Shown here: one piece after another, positions 33,548 to 47,310 of the stretch | Layout of the letters: each line of letters begins with the position of its first letter | Numbering within the stretch: the stretch's first letter is position 1 | Assembly: GCA_030549175.1 (NCBI GenBank) | Contig: JAUKUA010000002.1 | Span: 806,001-870,000 of the forward strand | DNA: 64,000 nt | Direction of reading: 5' to 3' | Origin: Lasiosphaeris hirsuta | Taxonomy: Eukaryota; Ascomycota; Sordariomycetes; Sordariales; Lasiosphaeriaceae | Position numbers and translations under genes: made by a program | The notes under the pieces: generated by a model | The model's database searches: none | What the model saw: only the letters and a program-made list of their open reading frames with translations | Told to the model about the DNA's origin: nothing

Positions 33548-33901
33548 ATGCTCCAAAGAGCTGCCCTAGTCGCCCTGATAGAGGCCATGTACCTCGGGGC
33601 CTTCAGCCGCCTGACATCAGGCCGCTACACGCCCAACTTCTACCGCTACCAACTCGACCGGGCGCCCAACGCAGGCGCTGCACGCCTCATCCCCTTGGGA
33701 GACCTGACGCTGGGGACGCTTCTCTACTTTCCGAGGACGCGGCGCGTGGGGGCGCTGCTGTGTGCCGGTTTCCAGGGGCTGGGGATTGTGATGCGGTTGC
33801 GTGAGGGGAAGGAGGTTTGGGGCGATAGCTTGCTGTTTGGAATGGCCGTGGCGCTTTCCTTTCAGGGATATGGAATATGGGAAGATGATGACCTGGACTG
33901 A
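33548..33901 (+). CDS. Small membrane protein, 117 aa
   Basis: Single exon from ATG 33548 (MLQRAALVALIEAMYLGAFS). Three or four hydrophobic segments: about residues 3-20, 48-60, 68-85 (VGALLCAGFQGLGIVM) and 93-108 (SLLFGMAVALSFQGYGIW), ending in EDDDLD. The layout resembles small DoxX-like or uncharacterised fungal integral membrane proteins. Function unknown. The composition and clean end support a real gene. Confidence 0.6.
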   Translation: MLQRAALVALIEAMYLGAFSRLTSGRYTPNFYRYQLDRAPNAGAARLIPLGDLTLGTLLYFPRTRRVGALLCAGFQGLGIVMRLREGKEVWGDSLLFGMAVALSFQGYGIWEDDDLD

Positions 33902-34706
33902 TGTCGAGAAAGAGAGGTGTGGTTGTGAGCTCCCAATCCGGCGGCCAAGTTCACTAGTGATCAAAGGAGACGTGGCGTCCCGGCTTCCTTCCCATTGATG
34001 GCCGGCAAGATGGGTCCTTTGTATGCTTCGTTGTAACGCGCGGGCAACAAAGATGGGTACCTTCTTGGCGCCGTGGTATTTTGCATCACCTGGTTGGCAA
34101 TTGACGATGCGAAGCTGGAAATGGGGCGATTGAAGGGTTGCAAAGCTTGCTGGCAATGTCCCCAGACGTCCTGACTCCAGTTACCAAACCCGTGTCTCTG
34201 CGCTGGAACGTTGAATAATGCTGGTCCCATTCCGCGAGCTTGCCTCATATCATAATGTTTCATTTTCGACGGCGAGTGACCGGGCAGTTTTACCCGCAGG
34301 AGATTTCGATGGCCCAAAGATGGTGGATCCCCCACTGGGGCTCGCCCGTCTGGGAAGGTCGGAGGTTGAGGGACAGCAATTTGGGGAGGTGCGCTGATTC
34401 CCGTGGACAAGCCATGGGGAATTTGCGGGAAGGCACGCGAGTGGCTGTCGGGTGGTTGCCCACTATCGAACGGGCAGGGCAAGCACGACAGGAGCCCTTG
34501 GCCTATGGCAGCCAATATGTAACGTTTGATCTTGGGGTGCGGGGAAGAGCGGTGCGATCTCAGTGCCTGATATGCTGGAAGGCGCGAGTCTGGAATGGGG
34601 GCAATGGCGGAGGGCAGAGTGGAATGTTTTTATATGAAGAGTTCATCTCGCTCGAAAACTGAAGCCAATGTTGTCGGGGTTAGGTTTTCCTGAGCAGCAA
34701 CAAAAC
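33902..34706. other. Promoter-side intergenic region of GH2 gene
   Basis: A 184-codon minus-strand frame (33961-34515) starts at TTG and is Pro/Gln-rich without domains; not accepted. A TATA-like tttatatg at about 34628-34635 sits some 75 bp before the GH2 start. Confidence 0.4.
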
Positions 34707-37361
34707 ATGCACGTCGCAACGGCATCCCTGGCGCTTTCCCTCGGCGGACTTCTCAGTGGGGTGGGCGGCGCAGCACTGGTGTCAGCTCCTGGCGAGACCG
34801 CTGCGATTCCCGCGTGGGACCTGCAGTCGACGGCAAAGGCGGGAACCGATCTGACGACGCTCTCCAAAACGGGCGTCGACACGTCGGCTTGGCACCATGT
34901 CAAGGTGCCGCAATGCACCCTTATGGGCTGTTTGTTGGAGAGCGGCGTCTACAACGACACGACGCTTTTCTATTCCAACAACCTCGACACGGTCGATGCG
35001 CAGCAGTTTTCCGTCCCCTGGATCTACCGCAACGAGTTTGACCTCGAGCCTGCATCCGGCAGGCACTTTTTCCTGCAGACGCACGGCATCTCGTCGCGCG
35101 CCGACATCTTCCTCAACGGCAAGCAAGTCGCCGACCAGTCGGTCCAGGTCGGTGCATACGCCGGCCACCGCTTTGAAGTCACCGAAGCCGCAGCCAAGTC
35201 GAATGCTCTCGTTATCCGCGCGTACCCGACTAGCTACTACTACGATTTTGGCATCGGCTGGGTCGACTGGAACCCCTGGCCCAAGGACAATGGCACGGGC
35301 GTGTGGAGAGCAGTCGAGGTCAAGCAGACGGGGCCCGTGGTTCTAGAGCCTCTGCGCGTTGTGACGAAACTCGGGGCCTCGTTGGGTAGCCAACCTGCGG
35401 GCGTGACGCTGAAGGCGAGGGCTCAGAACCTAGAGAAGACGGCTGTCACCGTCACGGCATCTGGCCTTGTTGCACCTGTCGGGGGGGAGCCCATCGCGTG
35501 GAGCAAGACCTTTACTCTCGCACCCCTGTCCATCAGCGACATTGTACTCGACAGCGTGGTGCAAAAGCCAGCAATCTGGTGGCCGAAGCAATGGGGCGAG
35601 CAGCCCCTCTACGATGCCAAGCTGACCCTCACCACTTCAGACGGCGTCGTCTCCGATTTTGTCGCTGAGAAGTTCGGCTTCCGTACCGTCACGTCCAAAG
35701 TCAACTCCTTCAACGACACAACCTTCTTCGTCAACGGCCAGCCCTTTCAAGTCATTGGCGGTGGCTACGCCCCAGACATGTTCCTGCGATGGGACGCCGC
35801 CAAGTGGGAAAAGGAACTGCAGTATGTGCTCGACCTAGGCTTCAACGCGGTCCGCCTCGAGGGCAAGAACGAACACCCCGACCTATACAACATCGCCGAC
35901 CGCCTCGGCGTCATGATCATGGCGGGCTGGGAGTGCTGCGACAAATGGGAGGCCTGGCGGTACAACCAGGACCTGGCCGTCCCAACCCCCTACTGGGACG
36001 ACGCCGACTATGCGACGGCCAACGCCAGCATGCTTCACGATGCCGCCATGATGCAAACGCACCCGAGCCTGCTCTCCTTCCTCATTGGCAGCGACTACTG
36101 GCCCGACGACCGCGCCACCCCCATGTACATGAACGCCTTCAATTCCGTCGACTGGCAGGTGCCCATCATCGGCTCGGCCTCGAAACGCGGCTTTTCCAAC
36201 ATCACAGGCCCCTCGGGCCTCAAGATGGAGGGCCCATACGACTGGGTCCCGCCCAATTACTGGTACGACACCGATGACGACCAGTACGGCGCCGCCTTTG
36301 GCTTCGGCTCGGAACTCGGCGCTGGCGTGGGAACCCCCGACCTCTCCTCGCTCAAGAAATTCCTCTCGCCCGCAGACCTCGCGGACCTGTGGAAATCCCC
36401 CAACAAGAACCTGTTCCACATGTCGACTGAGACATCGTCCTTCCACAACCGCGCCATCTACAACACGGCCCTCTGGAAGCGCCTCGGTGCTCCCTCCTCG
36501 CTCGAAGACTACGTCCAAAAGGCTCAAATCTCCGACTACGAGGCCACCCGCTCTCAGTACGAGGGATACGCCGCCATGTGGAACGCGCGCCGCCCGGCCA
36601 CCGGCCTGATATACTGGATGCTCACGGGCGCCTTCCCTAGCCTCCACTGGAACATATGGGACTACTACATGCGTCCGGCCGGCGGGTACTTTGGCGCCAA
36701 GGTGGGCAGCCGCGTTGAGCACGTGGCGTACGACTATGTGCGCAAGAATGTCGTGTTGATCAACCGGAGCTTGGACAAGGCGGGTAAAAGGACGGTGGGG
36801 GTCCAGGTCGTGGATACTGCCGGCAAGGCGGTGTACAACGGGAGTGTGGAGGCGACGACGGTGCCGAACACGAGCAAGAGCATTGCGTCGCTAACGACGG
36901 CGCTCGGGAGCATCAAGGATGTGGTGTTTCTGAGGCTGGTGTTGGCGGATGAGAAGGGGGCTGTGTTGAGCAGGAATGTGTACTGGCTGACCAAGTCAGT
37001 GGATGTGCTGGACTGGGAGAATTCCGAGTGGTATGTTACGCCCGTCACCAAGTACAGCGACTATACCGCACTGAACAAGTTGTCCGCGGCCAACGTGACG
37101 ACAACGACGGCCAAGGCGGCCGGGGGTGGAACGACAGTCACCTTGGAGAATTTGTCGAGCGTGCCGGCCTTCTTCGTCAGCTTGGCCCTGGTGGATGGGA
37201 AGGGGCAGGACGTGGTGCCGCTGACGTGGTCGGACAATTATGTCACGCTGTGGCCCAAGGAGAAGTTGAGCTTGACGGTCAGGACGCTGGAGGGCGCTGC
37301 GACGCCCGGGGCGATCGAGATTGTTGGGAGGAACGTGGCCAAGACGGTGGTGAAGCTGTGA
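34707..37361 (+). CDS. Exo-beta-D-glucosaminidase, GH2, secreted, 884 aa
   Basis: Removes glucosamine from the non-reducing ends of chitosan oligomers (EC 3.2.1.165), completing chitosan breakdown after deacetylation and endo-cleavage. Start is ATG 34707 (MHVATASLALSL), opening a signal peptide to about residue 27; the TTG 39 bp upstream is not used. Order: sugar-binding jelly roll (FFLQTHGISSRADIFLNGKQV, GIGWVDWNPWPKDNGTGVWR), Ig-like domains, TIM barrel (VRLEGKNEHPDLYNIADRLGVMIMAGWECCDKWE), and C-terminal beta domains. Catalytic residues by comparison with characterised members: acid/base Asp463 in IGSDYWPDD and nucleophile Glu536 in FGSELGAG, 73 apart as expected. Single exon, about the length of fungal homologues, intact. 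The Rieske gene converges on it. It works on the product of the chitin deacetylase at 45336. Confidence 0.93.
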   Translation: MHVATASLALSLGGLLSGVGGAALVSAPGETAAIPAWDLQSTAKAGTDLTTLSKTGVDTSAWHHVKVPQCTLMGCLLESGVYNDTTLFYSNNLDTVDAQQFSVPWIYRNEFDLEPASGRHFFLQTHGISSRADIFLNGKQVADQSVQVGAYAGHRFEVTEAAAKSNALVIRAYPTSYYYDFGIGWVDWNPWPKDNGTGVWRAVEVKQTGPVVLEPLRVVTKLGASLGSQPAGVTLKARAQNLEKTAVTVTASGLVAPVGGEPIAWSKTFTLAPLSISDIVLDSVVQKPAIWWPKQWGEQPLYDAKLTLTTSDGVVSDFVAEKFGFRTVTSKVNSFNDTTFFVNGQPFQVIGGGYAPDMFLRWDAAKWEKELQYVLDLGFNAVRLEGKNEHPDLYNIADRLGVMIMAGWECCDKWEAWRYNQDLAVPTPYWDDADYATANASMLHDAAMMQTHPSLLSFLIGSDYWPDDRATPMYMNAFNSVDWQVPIIGSASKRGFSNITGPSGLKMEGPYDWVPPNYWYDTDDDQYGAAFGFGSELGAGVGTPDLSSLKKFLSPADLADLWKSPNKNLFHMSTETSSFHNRAIYNTALWKRLGAPSSLEDYVQKAQISDYEATRSQYEGYAAMWNARRPATGLIYWMLTGAFPSLHWNIWDYYMRPAGGYFGAKVGSRVEHVAYDYVRKNVVLINRSLDKAGKRTVGVQVVDTAGKAVYNGSVEATTVPNTSKSIASLTTALGSIKDVVFLRLVLADEKGAVLSRNVYWLTKSVDVLDWENSEWYVTPVTKYSDYTALNKLSAANVTTTTAKAAGGGTTVTLENLSSVPAFFVSLALVDGKGQDVVPLTWSDNYVTLWPKEKLSLTVRTLEGAATPGAIEIVGRNVAKTVVKL

Positions 37362-37486
37362 CGGAGTCGGGATGGCTTACCTGTGTTGGGAAACAAGATT
37401 GGAAAGGGGGAGTGCACGCATTATATCCCACAGCAGTACCTCATGGCTGTTCTCTTGAACTTGAATGATTGACCTCTGTTTGAGCT

Positions 37487-38160
37487 TCAGCCCATTCTTT
37501 GCTTTCTCCTCACCCACACTTCTTGATCCTTGGCATTGGCGACATCTTCAGCGTTGTCGTTGGACGTTGATACTTGCTTCCCGTCCATGTCACGCAGCTG
37601 CACCTCCCATATCTTGAGCTTGTAGCTCCCCCGGTCGGCCAGGCCAGAGAACAAGTCAAAGGACCAACCGTGCTTGGGACATGTCAGACCGGCGCTGAGG
37701 ACGATGCCAAAGTCCTCAATGTCAAACGGCGTGCCCTTGGACAGCGGGAACGAAGAGTGAGGACATTGCTAGACCCGCGTTAGTTGACCCCAGCGACATG
37801 GACGACGCAAAAGCGGCGACTCACATGGTCGATGGCGTGGAACTTGGCCCGATACCGAAAGACCAGGACCTGGTCGGCCATGTCGTGTCCGATCTCGGAG
37901 GCTTCCGAATCAGCACTCCCGCCTTGGTCGGCCACGGCCACCTCGGTCCGCTGCGCGCTGTCCGTCTTGGGCACGTGGAACACCTTGCATCCCGGCTGCA
38001 CGGCATCGGAGTCCGTCCGGCAGGGCCGCGGGTCTGAGAGTACCGTAGCATTGTCGGGGTCACCGGCGGCGTCGAGGCCGAGGTCGGGGAAGGACGAGGC
38101 CGCGCCCACCGTGAACCAGGCCGCGCCGGATTTGGAGGAGGCGCGGAAGGGGTTAAACAT
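37487..38160 (-). CDS. Rieske [2Fe-2S] domain protein, 205 aa
   Basis: Two exons: 38160-37825 and 37768-37487, joined across a 56-bp GT-AG intron (GTGAGT...TCTAG); start MFNPFRASSKSG at ATG 38160. The iron-sulphur ligands straddle the splice: IDHQCPHSSFPLSKG (Cys, His) and LTCPKHGWSFDLFSG (Cys, His), the CxH...CxxH pattern of Rieske ferredoxins. Residues 60-100 form an acidic insertion. No transmembrane or oxygenase catalytic domain follows, so it is a stand-alone ferredoxin-like Rieske protein. Electron-transfer partner unknown. The 5' UTR contains a (GGT)n run. Confidence 0.85.
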
Positions 38161-38174
38161 TTGGGTTGGTGGTG

Positions 38175-38202
38175 TGGTGGTGGTGGTGGTGGTGGTGGTG
38201 GT
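38175..38202. repeat. (GGT)n microsatellite
   Basis: About nine GGT units in the 5' leader of the Rieske gene. Confidence 0.9.
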
Positions 38203-38461
38203 GATGGTATGGAGTGTGGAGCGTGGAGTGTGAAAAAAACAGGAATCCTGTCCTGGTCGTGATTTGATACGCGTGGATTTCGCACCTGTGGTTTCGCTCC
38301 TAACCCTATAATAAACCCACTGCAAAATCGAGAGCAGGGATTGGGGGCAGGGCTAGGGGCATGGTGATGAAATGACAACTTGGTGCATTGAGCTATCAAT
38401 CAATTTGAGGCATACACTGAAGATACATGTGCGGAAGTTTCCCGGAATCTATCACTGTATC

Positions 38462-39379
38462 TCAGCCCTGGAGTTGGGCAGCGAACTCGGCATCCAACAA
38501 CTCTGCGACTTTGGTGTGTCCCCTGGAAATAGCAGCTTGCGACGGCGTCCAGTGCTTATTCCCAGCGCTCTGGTCCGCATCCGCGCCAGCCGCAAGCAAC
38601 CTCTCAACGATCTTGAGGTGGCCAGCCTCCGCCGCCGCATACAGAGCCGTGAGTCCGCCGTAGTAGCTCCCCTCGGCATTCACCCTAGCCCCCGCCGCGA
38701 GGAGCTTCTCGACAATTTCAAGGCTCCCCCCCTCCGCGGCGCCCTGCAACGCCGTCAATCCCTTGTACCGCGTCAGGGGCGTGTTGACCCGTGCGCCACG
38801 CGCCAGAAGAAACTCCACAACCCCGACATGCTGCCCCGCCGCCGCCGCTTGTAACGCCGTGCGGCCCATGTAACGCGCCGGAGGCGCCTCCATGTCGGCC
38901 CCCTCATCCAGAAGCCGCGCGACAATCTCCCGCCGCCCCTCCTGCGCCGCCGCCTGCAGCGCCGTCCGGCCCACGTACCGGCTCGCGGGGCGATTGACGT
39001 CGGCCCCGCTCCTCAGCAGGATCTCGACAATCTCGAGGTGTCCGCCCTCGGCCGCCATGGCCAGCGCCGTGCGCCCGCCGTTGTTGCCCCCCGGCGCATT
39101 GACCGCGGCGCCCGCGGCGAGCAGACGCCGCACAACGGGCGCGTGGCCGGCCAAGCTTGCTGCTTGCAGCGCCGTCTTGCCGTAGTAGCCGCTCGCCGGG
39201 TCGTTGGGGTTGGCGCCGCCGGAGAGTAGAGCGCTGACGCGGCCCAGGTCGCCCTCAGCTGCGGCCAGCTGCAGCTCCGTTGTGTTGCTCTCCGCCTCGG
39301 CGTCCTCGGCCAGCGCGTCGCCGGGGGGCGGTGCTGCCCGGGTGTCGGGTTCGGAGTCCCTGATGGCTGACGTGTCCAT
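38462..39379 (-). CDS. Ankyrin-repeat protein, 305 aa
   Basis: Single exon from ATG 39379 (MDTSAIRDSEPDTRAA). After an acidic leader of about 33 residues come eight ankyrin repeats covering nearly all the rest. Each is about 35-36 residues with a Tyr-x-Gly or Gly-Gly insert before the TAL motif (YYGKTALQAA, YVGRTALQAA, YMGRTALQAA, YKGLTALQGA, YGGLTALYAA). The middle repeats are very alike in DNA and protein, suggesting recent unit duplication or concerted evolution. No other domain. Ankyrin arrays of this kind bind proteins and are often C-terminal parts of fungal NLR-like receptors; here the array stands alone, starting 300 bp downstream of the Rieske gene on the same strand. Confidence 0.85.
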   Translation of the reverse strand: MDTSAIRDSEPDTRAAPPPGDALAEDAEAESNTTELQLAAAEGDLGRVSALLSGGANPNDPASGYYGKTALQAASLAGHAPVVRRLLAAGAAVNAPGGNNGGRTALAMAAEGGHLEIVEILLRSGADVNRPASRYVGRTALQAAAQEGRREIVARLLDEGADMEAPPARYMGRTALQAAAAGQHVGVVEFLLARGARVNTPLTRYKGLTALQGAAEGGSLEIVEKLLAAGARVNAEGSYYGGLTALYAAAEAGHLKIVERLLAAGADADQSAGNKHWTPSQAAISRGHTKVAELLDAEFAAQLQG

Positions 39380-40286
39380 TTGGGGAAATGATTTATGGGG
39401 GGTGTTATTCTACCCGGGGGAAAGTGTGCAGCGTTTGCACTGTGAGGAAAGAAAAGCTTCAGAGGATTCGGCTCAAGTGGAACGGGTGTGCGGAAATAAT
39501 GCCGGCATCAGCCTTACCACACGTCTATATCCAGCCCCAAGTGGTCAAGCCGGCACAGGTTTATCCTGTGACCTAACCCAACCATGTCTACATGGCTGCT
39601 GTATTGGCAAACTAAATTTGCACTCTCTACAATCCGATTGGTGCAACCGTACTACCTAACTCTGTGCAGTTTCCTCTGCAATATTTTATTGAGGAAGGTA
39701 CTTAACCCGAGGGAACCTGGATGGTAAGGATAAAAGGTGAACATCCCATGATCTAGAACAGAGCTCTGTAACAGGGGGTTTTCACATAAACAAAGCAAAT
39801 AGGGGTATGCCTGCTTACAATAAAAATAGATCGTCCAGTTCAAAATATAAGTCCTCAGAGAATCTAAAGGTTAATATATTCCCACATCCCCGAGCTGTAA
39901 CCTCGGGACTCCAGTCATGTGTGTTCCCGTGGGCGGGAAACCTGACAATGCATCTCATAGGTATTACTGTAAGGGCATGGCTTGCGGGTCGGCAATCACG
40001 TTAGGGTAGGTGCCACACATAGGTACTAAACAATTTGCATTGGATGCCCACAAAGCCGATGCATGGTCGGGAATTCGTCCCGTTGTCTTTGTGCGATCCC
40101 AAGAATAAGGAGGGCTATCATCAAAGATTTTGCAGTACAAGATTGGCAATGGTTGAAAGGGTTGCGCTTCCATTTCCGGAATGCAGAGGCCGACGATGCC
40201 AGTTAAATACCGCAAGCTGAGAGTCCTCCCACCAATGGACAGGTACGTGTTTCGTCATCTTTGGATCCTCCACCAACACAATCACC
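39380..40286. other. Intergenic
   Basis: Head-to-head region between the ankyrin gene (minus) and the OTU-like gene (plus). AT-rich around 39650-39850; I see no supported gene. Confidence 0.45.
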
Positions 40287-40313
40287 CAACAACAACAACA
40301 ACAACAACAACAG
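40287..40313 (+). repeat. (CAA)n tract in 5' leader
   Basis: Nine CAA units end 16 bp before the ATG of the OTU-like gene. Confidence 0.85.
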
Positions 40314-40328
40314 CCATACGTCTCCCAA

Positions 40329-42321
40329 ATGGCAGCTCCAGCCTCGCCAAACGTCCTCGTCGGTGGGCCGTTCCACAGAAACGGCAAGAGCCAAGATCTA
40401 ATTACAGACGGCACGCTTAGGGTGGTGAACGCAGCCAAGAAATCCGAGTGGCCCGCTGGCCCGACTTACATGAACACGAAGAAGGCTTGGCACGTCCTTG
40501 GCTATGCCAGCCGGCCAAAGCCGGACATTGAAGATTTCGTTCGCCAAGTCAATAACCTTTGGAGCTTTCATCAAACAACAGGAGAGCCCAAGGACAGGAG
40601 GGCCATGGCGGCCAGGGCTTATATGCTGGATGCACTGAGAACACTGGGTTTCCGCGCTCCGCACTGGAATGCCTGCCATACAGAGAATCTACATCTCCAC
40701 CCCAGCTTGGCAAGTGATGCTGGGCAGGTCTATCAGCAGCTTCGGGGTCCCAAGGACCGCATCCCTCCTAATCAACGCGCATTCAATTCGACGGCGCTCT
40801 TGGTTCAGAATCCAGCGCCAGGCGCGTCGGACGAGGGGGGCATATGGGCCGAGGTTGCCGAGATGCGCAAGTGGAGGGAATTCCACAGGTACCAGGTACT
40901 ATATCTCGAGCCCACTTCACAGACCTTGCCCGAGAGGCCCTGCTAACGTGAGGTATCTATCCTAGGGGTTCACTGTCGAAGACCCGCTAAGTAATGAAAG
41001 TGCTAACAAAAACAAGAAATTGTATAGATTTCGAGCCATCCCGGTGCCTCGGGGTCCTAATTCTCTGTGGCACAGCCTTGCGTAAGTCTTTTGTGATGAA
41101 GGAGGCACCTTTGTGCATGCACACATCAACTAACTTGGCTCAAATCGCGAAAGGTACTGGCGCGGCGAAAGACGCACGGGCGGGAGGAACAATCCTGAAT
41201 CGACCGACATACCAGGCTCCATCATGGGTCACGCCCTGGTCAAGGCTCGGATCTGGACCTTCTTCATGCAGACCTTGAGAGACTCGAAGGCGCCTCGCTG
41301 GCGCCTCTATCACCAACTGCAGCACGACTCCACTGTTCGGGACGGATACTATGGCGAGATGAGCCTGGCGCGCTCCCTACATGCCTCAGCGCGCCAGGGC
41401 CTGCCCGCCTACTGCCACCAATTCATTCTCTACGTGGTTGCCGACTACTTTTGGTGCCAGATTGTCGTTTTTCACCCGCCGGATGGGACACTCGAACGGC
41501 CTCTCCGTCCCGAGAACTCTGGTCGGGCAGGCGCCTCTGAATCGGGACTCCACGACCCAATGTGCTACCAGGAAGAGGAGCGATACATGTACTCAACCTT
41601 TGGGATATACTACCAAAGTGAAGCCAGAGCGGGCAATATCAGGAGGAGACAAATATTCCTCGTGACGACCGACTGGAGAGAGTACGATGCCGTCGACTTT
41701 GATGACGACGCCTTCTGGCGAGCTCCGGGATACCAGGATCCCGGCGGCCGCGGATCACGCCAGGTGGCCTGGCCAATCGACCGAGCGCGATCGGGCGAGC
41801 GTCAAATGGGCTTCCTGACGCTGCATCCGCGAGTCGACCACCTCCCTTTTACCGCCTTGCCTCCTGTTGGTTTCATGCGGAATCAATCTGCCGCGGCTTG
41901 TTATTACGATCCAGACAACCAAAATCTTGCGCCACATCAAATGACAAAGTTCAACTTTGTCGATCATACTTTCCCCACCCCCCGGCCAGGTCAGATATTG
42001 AGTAATTATCTGATTCCATACGTTGACCACGTCTGGGGGGTGTACCAGCCCCGACCAGGTCTGACACTCGACGCCGTGTTGATGGACCATTTCCTGGAGG
42101 GGATCGACATTCCCGGCGCCGGCTTTGCCGTACCGGATGACGATACGAGGGCGGAATGGGCGACTGAGACGGAGGACTCCGAGGCCCCGCCCTTTGACCA
42201 TGCCGAGGAGAACTGGCAGTGGCGGTTTGGGAAAAACACGGACGAGACGAATATTCTGTACTTGGAAGATCCTGTTTGCGAGTTTCTGCCGGCTCAACAC
42301 CTTGCTCACGCATATATCTGA
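40329..42321 (+). CDS. OTU-like protein lacking catalytic Cys and His, 616 aa
   Basis: Exons 40329-40895, 40966-41081, 41154-42321 (567+116+1168 nt, one frame). Introns are 70 and 72 bp with tgctaacg and aactaacttg branch sites. Residues 1-189 are an unrecognised N-terminal domain (MAARAYMLDALRTLGF). Residues 205-350 resemble an OTU cysteine protease fold: FRAIPVPRGPNSLWHSLA where OTU has a DGNCLWHAL block, then GHALVKARIWTFF, DGYYGEMSLARSLHA (compare the WGE--EL-ALA helix), LYVVADYFWCQIVVF, and ILVT-WREYDAVDF at the end (OTU: W--HY--V). Ser222 stands where the catalytic Cys would be, and the His position reads Arg/Glu. If the assignment is right this is a pseudo-deubiquitinase. The C-terminal 250 residues have no known domain. 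Gene structure firm, fold inferred. Confidence 0.7.
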
Positions 42322-42428
42322 GGTAACAAGGGAAAGGTAGGTAGGTAATTTAGATGTACATGGGAGGATACCTTGGATGTTGGTAAAAATTTAAGAAAAT
42401 ATAAATGCACAGGATTTTTTTTTTGGTC

Positions 42429-45212
<2,784 letters not shown>

Positions 45213-45220
45213 CTATATAA
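45213..45220 (+). promoter_or_regulatory. TATA box of chitin deacetylase gene
   Basis: ctatataa, about 115 bp before the ATG; the leader ends in cacaacaacATG. Confidence 0.5.
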
Positions 45221-45335
45221 CCTACATGCTGCTGCATCATTCTCGCCATCTTTACTTACGCCTGCCTTATCATAACACGCCATCTTTACAAGGACATCTT
45301 ACTATAATCTCTTCACCTCATCCCAACACAACAAC

Positions 45336-46743
45336 ATGGGACTCTCGAGGACAGCCGTCCTCGGCATATTCGCCGGCGGTCTTGTGGCCGCTGCCAACAA
45401 CACTTCACGTCATCACCCGCGAGACTTGAGCCTACTGCAGAAGCGCGAGAACTGCGGCTCAGGCCTCGGATCATGTGGTTCGGGCGAATGCTGCTCGCAG
45501 TACAACTGGTGTGGAGTGACCGACGAGCACTGCGGTGCCGGATGCCAGAGCGCATTTGGCTCGTGTAGCGGGTAAGCACGCACTCTGATTTTTTTTTTTT
45601 TTTTTTTTTTTCGGGCTTGACGGCTCCGTGCTTGTTTCCAACACTAACACATTCCTAGTGGGGGCGGCGGCGGCGGCGGCGGTGGCGGCGGCGATGGTGG
45701 AGGTGTTCTCGATGTGCCTCGCCCAAAGTTCGGGAGTGTCCCATATGGTCCGTACCTTCTCTCTCGTCATCGGCAAAACACCCTACTAACACGACCCACA
45801 GGCGTGCAAATCGCCTCGTGCTACACGCCCGGCACCGTGGCCATAACCTTTGACGACGGGCCGTTCCAGTACACCGAGGAGCTGCTCAACATCCTGGCCG
45901 GGGAGGGCGTAAAGGCGACCTTCTTCGTCAACGGGCTCAACTACGGCGACGCCAGCCAGGCACCGTACCCCAACATCATCCGCCGCATGGCAGCCGAGGG
46001 CCACCAGGTGGCCTCGCACACCTTCAACCACGCTGACCTCGACAGCCTCGACTCAGCGGGGCGGCGCTCGCAGATGGCCCAGAATGAGGACCTGCTGCGC
46101 GACATTCTCGGCTACTTCCCGACCTACATGCGCCCGCCCTACGGCAGCTGCGCCGGCGCCTGCCAGGCCGACATGGCCGCGCTTGGGTACCACGTCATCA
46201 TGTGGAACATTGACACGCTCGACTACGAGAATGACGACCCGAACGCCATCCAAAACAGCGCCAACATCTTTGACGGCGCCCTCAGCGGCAACCCGAGTAG
46301 CAGCTCCTACATCAGCCTCGAGCACGACGTGCACCAGTGGACTGTCGAGAGGCTCGCCTCGCACATTATCGGCACCGCCAAGGCCAGGGGGTTCCGCGTC
46401 GTGCCTGTCGGCGAGTGTCTTGGCGATGCCCCTGGGAACTGGTATCGTGACGGCACCACGGGCGCGGCTGTTGGCGGTGGCGGCGGTGGTGGTGGTGGCA
46501 GCGGGGGGAATACTGGTGGCGGTTTGGCTATCTCGCCCGATGCGACTTGCGCGAGCAACAGCGGCGGGAAATACACCTGCTTGGGGTCGCCCGATGGTAA
46601 CTGCTGTTCGCAGTGGGGTTGGTGGTGAGTTATAATCCTACGCTGATGAATGAGTGGTTCGATGCTAACGTCCTTGTTCTAGTGGCTCTACCTCTGCTTA
46701 TTGTGGCGCCGGGTGCCAGCCCGGGTTCGGTGCATGCTCATGA
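45336..46743 (+). CDS. Chitin deacetylase with two CBM18 domains, secreted, 402 aa
   Basis: Converts chitin to chitosan at the cell surface or outside the cell, often to shield hyphae from chitinases. Exons 45336-45571, 45659-45747, 45802-46624, 46683-46743 (236+89+823+61 nt; introns 87, 54 and 58 bp). Signal peptide MGLSRTAVLGIFAGGLVAAA; CBM18 at 39-77 (CCSQYNWCGVTDEHCG); a Gly-rich linker of 12 Gly; then a NodB domain: TFDDGP (123-128), HTFNHADL, RPPYG, MWNIDTLDY, SLEHDVH. A second Gly linker leads to a C-terminal CBM18 whose key CCSQWGWCG block is split by intron 3 and completed by STSAYCGAGCQPGFGACS. Intron 1 holds about 24 T soon after the donor. Complete; pairs functionally with the GH2 enzyme. 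Confidence 0.93.
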
Positions 46744-47310
46744 TCTGGGAACTTCCACCTAAATTTCGGGGGGGAATAGGCGTTTTCGAGGATCGGGAAA
46801 ATGGTCTGCTGGCTGTTCACTTCTTCAGGGACATGTGGTATTTTTGGACCATATACCTTTCATGCTCATATTTCAGCGATTGGGGCCATCTGTTGCATAG
46901 AGGGGTTTGGGTTTTGTTCAACTCTGTTGATTCTATCTGCAATTAACAACTAATTTTTATGCTGTTACAGCCACTGTGACCCTACCTGGAGTTCTTACGA
47001 TCAGTATGCCCCTTTCATAACACCTCGCATCTTCATTCCGTGGATGTCGCCGTGGGCCAATCTCCTGACAGTGCACAGCAAGGTCACATCAACTATTTTT
47101 GACGTGACGCATTCTTGTACAGTACGAGATATAGAGCGATGCTAGCGATTTTTCCTATCCCTACGTGGGAGAAGTTTAAAATGGAAGCAGCATAAAACAG
47201 TCTGAGGACAGTACCAAACTTCTATCGCTGCCTACATCTCACGGATGATCTCTTGAACCCAATTCACGCTAACAAATGCAAGGGAATATCTCACATGGAT
47301 ACCTAGGCGG
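46744..47310. other. Intergenic, 3' region
   Basis: Downstream of chitin deacetylase. A possible acceptor (gctgttacag, about 46961-46970) followed by a Cys-containing stretch hints at a lost extra exon; no gene is supported. Confidence 0.4.

Noticed and set aside
33961..34515. 184-codon minus-strand frame upstream of GH2
   Set aside because: Starts at TTG, Pro/Gln-rich, no domain, sits in the promoter region.
35883..36722. 279-codon minus-strand frame
   Set aside because: Shadow of the GH2 gene, which has both catalytic residues in place.
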